From the NCBI GenBank assembly GCA_012656075.1, contig JAAKBF010000180.1, positions 1-64,000 on the forward strand: a stretch of DNA of 64,000 nucleotides, read 5' to 3'. Below, piece by piece: positions 23,201 through 32,180 of the stretch; position 1 is the stretch's first letter; every line of letters begins with the position of its first letter. The stretch comes from Phytophthora hibernalis (Eukaryota; Oomycota; Peronosporomycetes; Peronosporales; Peronosporaceae). Below the pieces are notes generated by a model. It ran no database searches and was not told the origin of the DNA. It saw nothing but the letters and a program-made list of their open reading frames with translations. The position numbers and the translations under genes were made by a program.

Positions 23201-24128
23201 GTTACTCGCTTCAGCTTGCAGTGGGCACAAAAAGTACTACAAGACGATCTTCTTGGGCCTCGTCGACATGGCGATTGTAAACGCTTACATCGTTTTTCGC
23301 GAGGCCCATAATCAGAGAGGCGAACCGCCGTCTGACCACGTTGGGTTTCTTCAGATCTTGCAGTCCCAATTACTGCAAGTTGCAGCAGAAGATCTCATTG
23401 ATGAGGTATATACTCCATCAGTTCGAACTGACATGTTGTACGTGCTTGACATGTGTTTTTTCTAACGCGTACGTTGTGCGCAGATTTTTCGCCTGGTGTG
23501 TCAACGCCTGCTGCATGCACGGTTCCGGTGGAGCACAAGCTTACATAATTCCCTGAGTGGGTTCGAATTCGAAAAGGCTTTCGGAAGCGACCGCAGCACC
23601 AGTGCAAGGTGTGTTCGATCAGGAAGAAGAAGGTCGGTGAGCGAAGAGCTACAAGATTTTACTGCGATGCGTGCAGTGATGGAAGCAAGCTGTACGAAAT
23701 TGTGGATTGAGTGATGACAAGTTTGCACTGATTATATGTATGGATTTTTGCGTCTACCTCTATGACAGGATTCGGCCTGGACACTACCCCGGCAACACCA
23801 TGACATGCCACCAAACCTGGCATGTCAGGTGGAAAATGGCGAAGAGCGACCCCACCCTCGTGCTGGCCGTGGTATTCAGATGCGCGGCATAAGAAAGAAG
23901 CGCCGCCGCAGCGCCGCCGAGGACGACGACGAAGACGACGAAGAAGACGACGAAGAAGGCGAGGACGGTGAAGGGGAGGATGGAGGAGATACCGGTGCGG
24001 ACGACGCGGCAAGCGCAGTAAGCGATGTCGTGCAGAGTGAAGGGACGCCGAGTGAGGTTGTGCAGGGTGATGAGACGGCGAATGAGGTTGTTCAACGTGA
24101 AGAGATGGTAGGTGAAGAGAAAGAATAA
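20256..24128 (+). CDS. piggyBac transposase, copy 1 (six introns)
   Basis: The gene encodes a piggyBac DDE transposase (DDE_Tnp_1_7). From the ATG at 20256 come a basic Lys/Arg-rich region, an acidic region (SDMEGDDADSEDW) and the helical domain. The catalytic core has LAFDEAMILSRSRHN (first Asp, near 22345), KPHKWGTNIFMTCC (near 22410) and MGGVDVHDQL (near 23160). A CxxC cluster (CKVCSIRKKKVGERRATRFY, near 23610) and an acidic tail end at 24128. Conserved blocks join in frame only after removing GT-AG introns at about 21061-21141, 21178-21262, 21712-21779, 22481-22599, 23022-23090 and 23406-23483. Exon 21142-21177 is only 36 bases. Stops near 21472 and 21573 and several frame steps remain, so it is inactive as written. 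Confidence 0.85.
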
Positions 24129-24426
24129 GGAGTTTTCCGAACGCTGGACGTTTCAGCAATTCTACTTCAATATACATCGTAGCAATCATTGATGAATCCA
24201 TGCATAGTCGCGCAATTTTGATCGTACTCTGCTCGCCATTGATAAAAAGGACGCCGCTAACAAGTACGATATACCTCCTGATAAACCTCGGTGACCTAGC
24301 GTCGATCTATTTGACTACATGCCTGAGCAAGCAATCGCTTCCGATCAAGCCAGCTTCCCGCAGTTCACAGAAGGACATCGTACTTATGAAAGGTCATACA
24401 AAAATGAAGAGTAGCCTTTTCCTTAG

Positions 24427-24444
24427 ATGTTGTATATACAACAT
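24427..24444. repeat. Right subterminal palindrome of piggyBac copy 1
   Basis: ATGTTGTATATACAACAT is a perfect 18-base palindrome, about 45 bases inside the right end, matching the core of the left one. Confidence 0.85.
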
Positions 24445-24488
24445 GTGGTAACGTGGACAGGAGTCCAAAAGCCCGTGAGTGCGGGGGG

Positions 24489-24664
24489 TTAACTTATCCC
24501 TATTGAGGTGTCCTAATTTTACATGCCACTCCACGTATGCCCTGCCATCTTAGAGACTCTGCAGGCCTTGCCTTTACTGCTGAGCAGTATATCTGCCTGT
24601 CTCTTAGCGTACGAGTCTGTATATAGTAGTCCCCGTTAACTGCAATAGCTACAAAAGCCGTGAT
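24489..24664 (-). mobile_element. Detached upstream piece of the split copia
   Basis: On the minus strand this reads the copia GAG-pre-integrase motif (WHVKLGHLNRDKL, with a frame step just before it) and runs directly into the TTAA of the piggyBac insertion. Further upstream the copia sequence ends within a few bases of the RWD-gene stop at 24665. The gag, protease and 5' LTR are missing, so the copia was truncated at its 5' end or lost that part later. Confidence 0.7.
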
Positions 24665-25432
24665 CTACTTCCAGCGAAGATGTTGGAGTCGACGCACATA
24701 CTCCTGCACATTGTCTTCAGCACCCTCCACCATCACGACGCCAGGCCAGCCAATCTTGCTAAACCCACCAAGTTGCAGCTCTAATGCCCAACTCCTTCAC
24801 CACACGCCGTTTGTTGGATGCAATGATGTGGTGGAAGTAAATGGCACGGCGACCCAGCACCACCGGCGATAATTCATTCTCAGCAGCACAGACCGGAACA
24901 ACTTGATCGTCGAAGTTTGTATTGAAGTGCACTTGAGATAGAAACTCTTGCATATGCTGGTACAGCTGCAGCCCGACCACTTCTTGAACCGCACAAGCAG
25001 CAGAACTCAAGTCGACCAGCTCAGCGTGCAGTTTCTCCATATCCATCCGTGAAAGTTGAGGACACTGCACTTCGAACGTCATGGACCCACTTTCTGGGTA
25101 TCGTGGTGGACACGTGAGTGTCAATGACGGCACCTCACGGCCGAAAGCTAGATCTTCACATAGCAACATATTATGGTACCGGTATGAGCAAGACACTTCA
25201 GTCTCCAATTACAATATTCATGGTATCACCTGATAGTAAAATGTGTACTGAATCTGGCACTCAGGTCGTGGTGGTTGGGCGGCTCCGTAGCCCTCAGCGA
25301 GGTATTCCTCGAGCAAAGACTTGGCCTGCATGTCAGCCTGTAGCTCCTGTTGATCGGGGACATGCTGAGCATGCACTCAAGCTCGTCGAGCTGCTGCTGA
25401 GCCGCCGAAAGCCTGCTATCCGTCAGCTTCAT
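24665..25432 (-). CDS. RWD-domain protein (RWDD2-like)
   Basis: This is a small RWD-domain protein with the C-terminal extension seen in the RWDD2 family; RWD domains mediate protein contacts, and the cellular role here is unknown. The ATG at 25432 starts MKLTDSRLSAAQQQLDELECM. The RWD core shows LTLTCPPRYPESGSMTFEV (near 25110). The extension has FHHIIASNKRRVVKELG (near 24820), then GWPGVVMVEGAEDNVQEYV (near 24725), ending RLQHLRWK and TAG at 24665. Frame steps near 25370 and 24785 are needed, plus a short intron around 25165-25225. The stop abuts the copia fragment, so the last residues may be affected. Confidence 0.75.
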
Positions 25433-25659
25433 TGAAATGGCGATACAAATCAAGGGTGAATTGAAGGTAATTGTGTACTTAGGTCCGTTCTTAACGGGAT
25501 CATCGGAGCATGATCGCTATCGAGGCTTGGGGTATGAGCCGACGGTCGTTCTTAAGAAAATCGTGATCCTGTTCTATAAAGAGACTCGAGACTCGACCGT
25601 TGGGACTCGGAGCAGGGGGTTGTTGGAAACGTGTTTGCTTCCATTTCCACTCCGGCAAG

Positions 25660-26640
25660 ATGGAGCAAGGTGATTCAGCCACTGCAGAACCGAGTAGCAA
25701 GTGGACGGCTCGTCAAAAGCCAAACAGAAAACGATCTGTGCTGCCCCCACGTCGGACAAGTATAGCGACTGGAACATGGACCAGCTGAAGCTCGAGCGTA
25801 CCGCCAGGAAGCTTTCGGTAGCCAAGAATACGAAGAAAGAAGAGCGTGTTGCCATTCTTGCCATGTATGACAACTCCAAAGGTGGTGTTGCATTGCTTCT
25901 AGACAAGCAACGGCTAGGCAAACGTTCGAAGACCTCAACAGACTAAGATGAAGCGCGTCGTAGCCGACACTGCATGTTTCGCCTCATAAACGTGCTCTTT
26001 TCCCACGACTTCTTCCAGCGCTTTATTGCTTCCGGGGACCAGCTCACTAGAAAACAATTGGATGAAGGGGGTCTCGGTTTTGGGAGGAAGTGGCCGCTTC
26101 ATTTAACGCACCGAACGACACATACGATCGTCTCGTCAACAACGACTCGTTGTTTGATGGTATTAGTCCGGACCAGATCACAGTGCATTCCGCAGCCAAA
26201 CTCAGAGCGATATGGAAAGAAGCGCATTCTAACTTCTCGAAACTGAGGCACGCAACAAGCTTTCTGGCGCGCATGCAGAATTTTGGAACTTCTGCCAAGG
26301 TGACAAGGCTGTCATGTACTTGAACTTGTGGTGCGACGAACGAGGAGAAGGGCGCGAATTTTGCGGGAGCTGTGTATACAAAGACAACGATGAGGATTCA
26401 ACTCAGGAAAGTAAATCATCATCAACCATGCCCTCCCAAATCGCAAAGGCGTAAGAGTGTGGATCCAATTGCCTCTCTGGTTGACACATTAAAAACGTTG
26501 GTCGAGACCGAAACTGGAGACAAAAGCGAGCTGATTGCTGAGAAGACTGCACTTGCACGTGTGCAGCGTGAACATGTCGAGCGCGGGGGTATGATAGATA
26601 AAATGGCTGCGATCATCATTGCAAAAGTTGTGCAGCTTCA
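25660..26640 (+). CDS. Harbinger accessory DNA-binding-type protein
   Basis: Harbinger elements normally pair the transposase with a second, DNA-binding protein; this gene is its likely counterpart. From the ATG at 25660 (MEQGDSATAEPSSKW) a SAP-like segment follows (SDWNMDQLKLERTARKLSV, near 25770). A helical block common in oomycete transposon proteins comes next (RFIASGDQLTRKQLDEGG, near 26035; RLVNNDSLFDGISPDQITVH, near 26130; SAAKLRAIWKEA, near 26195). A C-terminal helix (DPIASLVDTLKTLVETETGD) ends the readable part. An in-frame TAA at 25944 and steps near 25720, 26075, 26290 and 26450 interrupt it. Its 3' end overlaps the transposase 3' end head-on. Confidence 0.6.
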
Positions 26641-27527
26641 TAGATGTTTTAATCACGAGACCAGCGTGATTAAAGTCCACTGTGAGAGGCCATTGAAATA
26701 TCTGCCATTTGTTGACTAACAAGCCAAAGGATATTTCAATCCGAATGCGTAGCTGCGAAACGTAGAAGTTGTAGTCACTGTACGCTGAGCTTTTAATTTC
26801 AGGCTTCGTAAAGGTACTAGCATCGAGGGCGCAAGTCCGTACGTGTTATCGCCAATTATATAGTATCCAAATGGGAGTTCTGCAATGGCGGCACTCAGTG
26901 GCCATTTCGAAAAGGCTACACTGTCAGAAACTTTGCCTGGTGAGATGAAGCAATAGCCGATAAATTTGCACGACGCATCATACAATGCTTGTACGTTTAT
27001 TCCGTAGGTGAGATAGTGCCCGAAAAATGAAGACACGTCAGGTACCTCCTTGGTACTCGGCGCCCTGATCTGGCACAACCACCCATCAATGCACCCAACG
27101 CAGCCAGTTAAAATGCGGTTTGAACTCAGTGCTGAAAAGGCATCCGCTGCGGCTTGAATAGCACGAAAATCATTCACAGGGGCTGCTATCAGAAACCGAG
27201 GGTGATCACAAATCGCGTGCATGACTTCCACTAGAATACTGTAGAATGCAGACGCACTCACCCCGCAAGCACTCGAATTGTATGGTACGGTCCTTCGGCC
27301 AGCCACGATATCGTCATTTGGACCATGTTAACAACCCCTATGGGTTTGGTGCCAGTTCTATTCCATGACTGTAGCTCGACCCGTTGTAGTGCCGGCGTCA
27401 GCAACTGCACCAAAACGTCAAATGCGGCAGCACTCATTCTATAGTACCGCTTAAATTGGCCTTCTAGCAGCAGACGATCGCGGTGAGGAACCCACTCAAA
27501 CGCTGGTGAGGGACAACCTTTGCACAA
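26490..27527 (-). CDS. Harbinger DDE transposase (HARBI1-like)
   Basis: This is a PIF/Harbinger transposase (DDE_Tnp_4 family). The N-terminal part has FKRYYRMSAAAFDVLVQLL (near 27450). The catalytic Asp residues lie in TGCVGCIDGWLC (near 27095) and YYIIGDNTYGL (near 26850). The Glu lies in LRIRIEISFGLL (near 26750), reached after a frame step near 26815. The protein ends a little past MKLHNFC (near 26640). Another step near 27300 joins the two halves. All three acidic residues are present. It is transcribed opposite to the accessory gene, the usual convergent arrangement. Confidence 0.87.
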
Positions 27528-27952
27528 TAGCTCTTGGATCGATGCGCAACAGCCACCACAGAGATCACCAAGGCAATTGCTGTGATTTTCATTCCTACAG
27601 ATGTAGTTGAGATCCGTGACCCGAGATTGGATTATGAGCCATTGCTCGGATCACGAGTTCACGACGTGAAGAAGCATATGAATCGGTATTCATATCCGCC
27701 AATCATGAAACAGAATCACGGATCATGCCCTGAAACTAGCCTGAAAGGAACCGAACACGACCCCTGGTTCGCCGGGTTTTGGAGAACCTGTTAAGTCTCG
27801 AGAACCTGGTTCTAGAGGTTAAACTGGTTCGGTTCGTGTCGTACTTAAAGGAACGAACCTCTGTGAAACGACAGAACCTCTCCCTTCGCGATACGGTTGG
27901 GAAAGACGGAAACTGCACAGTGCGGCTCTAGCGGGATACAGCTCAACCCGCG
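27528..27952. other. Noncoding interior of the Harbinger element
   Basis: No protein motif is visible. The stretch contains several short GAACC/GGTTC repeats (about 27740-27880) in both orientations, which could form local hairpins. Confidence 0.4.
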
Positions 27953-28598
27953 GTGATCATGATGCACGCGCTTGCTGCAATTGCTGAGGTTCAGAGTTCG
28001 GAGGACGTGGTGGACCAACCATCGCAAGTTCACCATCGGCGGAAATTCACCCTACAAGAAGACATTCTCCAGATCAGTGGGCACCAGCCCATTAACGTCT
28101 CACAAGCGCTGTATGAGACTCAGCTTCAAGTACAGCAGAACAGTCTGTCTCTTGACCGCCGTATGGAAGAGCTTGTTGTTCACACACGAAGTGAATTCGC
28201 GAGCGCAGCAGTGGAAATGGAGAGAAACCTGCAGGTGCAACTCCAACTCCAACAGAGCTTCCGTGCAAGCTGCAGCTGAATCGACGGTAGCGGAAGCCGT
28301 TCAAGCAATTATTGCTCGTGCAGATACAGCAGTGGCGAATCTCATCGAAGCCCGTGCTCGCTTGGATGAGGCTGTGGATATTCTTGTATCTAACTCGCAG
28401 CTAATCGCCCCTGATAATATAGCCCAAGCATGCGAAGAACAACTCCAAGAAGCTATGACCATAGCTCAGGCATCCTTTGATGCGGCAGTAGAGGTAAAGG
28501 CCGCGCAGCACGTATCCGTCCTTGTGTCTCGCATTCACGAGCGCGTCGAACACACCCAACAGCAGGCGCTACACGCCGTCTCGACTGACGCCTCGTAA
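27953..28598 (+). CDS. Coiled-coil protein of unknown function inside Harbinger
   Basis: Two overlapping frames make one helical protein of about 215 residues with a step near 28255. It begins MIMMHALAAIAEVQSSEDVV and continues with long Ala/Glu/Gln-rich helices (YETQLQVQQNSLSLDRRMEE; AVANLIEARARLDEAVDILV; AAVEVKAAQHVSVLVSRIHE). I recognise no domain. It lies between the transposase promoter side and the right terminal repeat, so it is a third ORF of the element or captured host sequence. Confidence 0.5.
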
Positions 28599-29276
28599 AA
28601 CTATTCTGCCTGTTTCCCCTGTGCATTGCACTATATCTTCTCGTTTGACCAGCGGTCGTAGTCGCACGGGAAAGATGGTTATGTTGTTCTGTGTACTGAG
28701 CTGTAGGATAGAACATGGTCGGTATGTGAGGCTTCGCCATGCCTCTTGGATCATGCGGCTTATCGTGAAGGGTCGCGAGAGACATTACAACCAATGAGAG
28801 TGCGAACAAACAAAGATTCGTTGGAATCGCCTCCGTCGACAGGCTACGAAAACGAACCTGAAAACCAGAACTTGGCGTTTTGCTTCTTTGCTTCTCGAGG
28901 TTTTTGGTAGAAGACGGTAAACCGGTAAACCGTGTTCGCATGAAAGGTCACCCGTAACTGTGAACACAAAAGAGGAGTACCGTGGTTCGGTTTGCTCAGC
29001 TTCGTTACAGGCTAGTCTGGAAATGCTCCCGTTAAGAACGGCCCTTACTGAAGTATTTTTGACTGGATGACATTATTTCAGCTCCGGTGGCTTGAGCGCC
29101 AGAACAACGGCGCTGCATGAGGCGTGGATGGCACAGCGATGCAATTGCGTTGGAAACCAATTGAGTCGGGATGACTCAAAGACTTCGTTGCTCGTTGATA
29201 GTGTATTCGCTGGGGTGTTTCATCAGCTGCACGTTGTAGCGCTCGTTGAAGTAATCGGCCGCAGATATTTATTTCC
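28599..29276. other. Harbinger right end and flank
   Basis: It contains the terminal 445 bases of the Harbinger without a supportable gene, the right TIR, and about 230 bases of flank. A plus-strand frame of 62 codons in the flank (29092-29280) has no motif. Confidence 0.4.
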
Positions 29277-29612
29277 CTAAATATTCACCATCGTCTGGTT
29301 GGCCGGTAGGGGACTAACATCGAAGATTGCACGTTGGCGATCCTGGCGGTTGGTTGGAACGACTCCGATCATGCGTAGCGCGCGAGCCAAAGACAAAGCG
29401 CGAATGTCGTTTGGCGACCGAGCGTGTAAAGCAGCCAAGATAAGCTCCATCAGTTCCCTTGGAGCATAGAACACGGTGGCTATCGGATCGATGTTCATCA
29501 CAAGTTTACGGTCGGCAACGCGCATGGCCCCCAAAGTTTCCTGTTTTGTAGACCCCTCCGTTGCAGGCATCAATTCAAAGCTCGACTTTACGCAGCGAAA
29601 TCTACTTCGCAA
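29277..29612 (-). CDS. Unrecognised ORF
   Basis: This 111-codon frame reads smoothly (VADRKLVMNIDPIATVFYAP; ALSLARALRMIGVVPTN) and looks like real protein by composition, but I recognise no family. It lies between the Harbinger and a Ulp1-like fragment on the same strand. It could be part of the same decayed gene as that fragment. Its front end is not a convincing start. Confidence 0.3.
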   Translation of the reverse strand: MRSRFRCVKSSFELMPATEGSTKQETLGAMRVADRKLVMNIDPIATVFYAPRELMELILAALHARSPNDIRALSLARALRMIGVVPTNRQDRQRAIFDVSPLPANQTMVNI

Positions 29613-30025
29613 ACAACTGTAGCCACAACTACCAACTTGGCCGCCCAGCGCATGTACTTCGAAGTCGTAATTTTCTCTTCAAACTATTACCCGCAACGAA
29701 ATGATCATGGAGCTGCTTCATTCAGGATTCGTACATGGAATATTGGTTGTGGAGTCTACGGCCTACGCTCGATTGTAATTCGGTCATGGATGTTTTCGCT
29801 TACGTCGACCCGTGTTTTCACCCTGCTGCAACTCGCGCGCAGCTTCCTAAACGGTTTGTATAAACCATCTCTCTAAGTACGTTTTATAGTTTTCAAAACT
29901 TACCCCATCCGGGGATATATTTAGAGATATCAAGTTCAAGGTTACACATACGGCTCTGAAAGCATTGACGCGTAAATGCGGCGCGTACTGAATACGGTTG
30001 ATTGTATCGAACGAGATTGATGTCA

Positions 30026-30345
30026 TTACTCCGAGTCCCACTCCGTGCTACCAAGACACGCCTTGAACAGATACCTGAAGCGAAGATATCCTAGGACTCT
30101 ACGTCTGAGGTCGATCATTGGTATGCCTCTAACGTGACACTCGGAAAATATCAGGCAATACAGTCCGCAGTTGCAGGTGTCCTCTTGATAGGGCGAGATA
30201 ACTTTCTCAAACGATAGGTTTCGCGACTTTGTCGGAAACAGCGCTTTATCATGACCTCCATCTCATCATAGTTCTTCTGTTTTTGCATCGGGTCAAAGAG
30301 TCGGCACGACCACTGGCGACAGTCGAAAACAACCGCGCATCAGTG
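30026..30345 (-). pseudogene. Ulp1-like (C48) cysteine protease fragment
   Basis: The minus strand shows the C-terminal part of a Ulp1/SENP-type protease domain: VFDCRQWSCRLFDPMQ (near 30320), MIKRCF, then the catalytic glutamine and cysteine in VISPYQEDTCNCGLYCLIF (near 30190), ending at TAA 30026-30028. A frame step lies near 30240. The His and Asp of the triad would lie further upstream and I do not see them clearly. Such domains occur in host deSUMOylases and in large transposons. Here a transposon remnant is more likely, because it abuts a copia gag. Confidence 0.6.
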
Positions 30346-31752
30346 TGCTTGCATCCACATCGGGAGTAGGACGACCGAATTACTACATTTGGGCTCTGCT
30401 GAGTCAGACTCTGTTCCGTTCGTATCTGGAGTCGTTGCGCTCGTCATTCAACGAAAACATGTTCTATGTGGCATGGCAGCGACTGGACACCGTTTACGGT
30501 GATTCCAATGCCCAAAGGAATGGCCAAGTCGCTTGCGAGGTTCGAAACTTCTCGGGCTATAGACTTCAAGACAGTGGGCGAACTCGTTTTGTACGTCAAG
30601 GAGGCGCGCAATCGGATCAACCGTCAGTCGCGGGAGGCGCTGAACGGTGTCACCATGCTTCCCAACCAGCTTGCGGCAATGCGGATTATGACTCGGTTCC
30701 CAAGTTCGTATTGGGGGAACCATGTGGCGGGTCGTTTCACTTGGACAAAGTGGAAGTGATTCTACGCAACGTGTTCATGGAGAAGAGCCGTAGCCAGATT
30801 GAAGCAATGGAAGCTACGGCTACGACCGCAAATTATGCGAGGGCTAGCCAGCATCTGGGCAAACGCAAGGCGCGTGGCAATGATCGCAAGGTTGAGGCGC
30901 ACAATCCCGACTGCAATGAGGACGATTGCGACTACTGTGGTTGGAAGTACAACAAGGACGGTGCGTTTCGCATGAAACGGCACTGTCCCAAGATGTTGGA
31001 AGATCGCAGCCTCGGTTTGATGCGCAACAACATTTACATGAAACGGAAGCGTGTGGCTACTCCGTCCAGGCGCATGTCAGTTGCTCATGTCAAGAGCGCC
31101 AAGGCGGCTTTAAAGAAAAGGCCAAGGCAGCTCGCGTGGAGATTCCCGCAGATGTGGCCCTATTGCAGCCAATCAGCGTTTCCAGAAATTTTCCTGTCGC
31201 CCGAGCCATGACGGACGAGCCAGGTCCAGCTTCAAGCGACACACTGACGCCGGAACAGGCCAAGGCGGATGAGGATGCGCTGATGCTGTCCCCTCCCCAA
31301 CCCTAGGATCGCCGGTCATTTCGGATGACGATAGCGATGTGGACGACTTTGCGACGGGCCATCTGCTGATCGCTGTTGGAAAGGTGACGGAAGCTTCCAA
31401 CAACATCGCGAACGCGTCGGCGAACATCGAAAAGACGGTAAGACTTTTATACCCTGAACTGATGGAAAGAAAAAAGGCTGACGTGGCGTGTTCTGGTTGG
31501 GTGTTAGACTCTGGATGCGGGTACGGGCTAACTACTGATACGTCGTTGTTTGTGCGCAAGCGGTCCAGCCAAGCGTTTAGCTTTACGTTCGGAGAAGGTA
31601 GTAAACTAAGCAATACACATGTTGGCTCTGTTCTACTCTATTTTTGGGTCCGGGCGGTATCAAATCGTTTCGTTTCGATAACATGGTAATAGTACCGGCA
31701 GACAAGGCAAATAAACTAAGTGAGTATTGGCTCAAGAAGACAGACTATCAAA
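30346..31752 (+). mobile_element. Second Ty1/copia, gag to protease, split by piggyBac copy 2
   Basis: The plus strand reads as a retroelement gag and protease. Gag has KGMAKSLARFETSRAIDFKT (near 30515) and an INRQSREALNGV helix. A zinc knuckle-like CDYCGWKYN...HC lies near 30930. The aspartic protease has WVLDSGCGYGLTTD (near 31500). The region after the protease (NKLSEYWLKKTDYQI, near 31720) is the usual copia pre-integrase stretch. It is cut at the TTAA 31753-31756 by piggyBac copy 2. Several frame steps are present. Confidence 0.78.
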
Positions 31753-31781
31753 TTAACCCCAAGCAACCAGACAGATTTACC

Positions 31782-31890
31782 ATCTTTTCAAGAATCCAAA
31801 CATGTTGTAGGATACAGCATGTTAATGCCGGTCTATACTATCTTTTCAAGAATCCAAACATGTTGTAGGATACAGCATGTTAATGCCGTC
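31782..31890. repeat. 58-bp tandem duplication at the left end of piggyBac copy 2
   Basis: A 58-base unit (ATCTTTTCAAGAATCC...) holding one subterminal palindrome (AACATGTTGTA-GGA-TACAGCATGTT) occurs twice in tandem, so this end has two palindromes. The copies are nearly identical. Confidence 0.88.
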
Positions 31891-32180
31891 TATAAGTCCC
31901 GTATAGGTACGAGTATTTTTTCTGAAAAACTCGACATTCCGTTTGGACCGGACGTCCTCAAGGGTGGCATATACAACATCGGACGTTGTATCCTACAACG
32001 TGTTGGGCATAAACTGAACGCACATACTGCAATACTGAAGTCCTTTTTATCAAGAGAAAATACACCCACTTTTCTTTGAACATGAAAGCAAAAGCAATCG
32101 ATGGAATCGCAACTGCACGTACTGACTTAGAGAAACAACAGTGCTAAATTCATTGAGTTTTGTTTGAAAAAGCAGACACA

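Larger units (their letters stand above)
20098..24488 (+). mobile_element. piggyBac-type transposon, copy 1 (complete)
   Basis: The element spans 4391 bases. Its ends are inverted: CCCCCGCACTCACGGG at the left, CCCGTGAGTGCGGGGGG at the right. The right flank is a perfect TTAA (24489-24492); the left is TTA, with one base lost. Removing the element and one TTAA restores the interrupted copia frame (LNRDKL-IGIMSGN), which fixes both boundaries. About 40-55 bases inside each end lies the palindrome ACATGTTGTATATACAACATG. Inside is one intron-containing transposase gene. Confidence 0.93.
25482..29044 (-). mobile_element. Complete PIF/Harbinger transposon
   Basis: The element spans 3563 bases. 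The ends are inverted: GGTCCGTTCTTAACGGGATCAT at the left and, read inward, GGGCCGTTCTTAACGGGAGCAT at the right. The flanks are TTA (25479-25481) and TTA (29045-29047), the 3-base TWA duplication of this superfamily. It holds a minus-strand DDE transposase, a plus-strand accessory gene of the SAP/Myb-like kind and a third, plus-strand coiled-coil ORF. Confidence 0.92.

Noticed and set aside
25437..25466. Plus-strand start MAIQIKGELK followed by a GT donor, with Harbinger in its intron
   Set aside because: No exon on the far side continues any known protein. The ATG lies 5 bases from the RWD start on the other strand and is more likely its leader.
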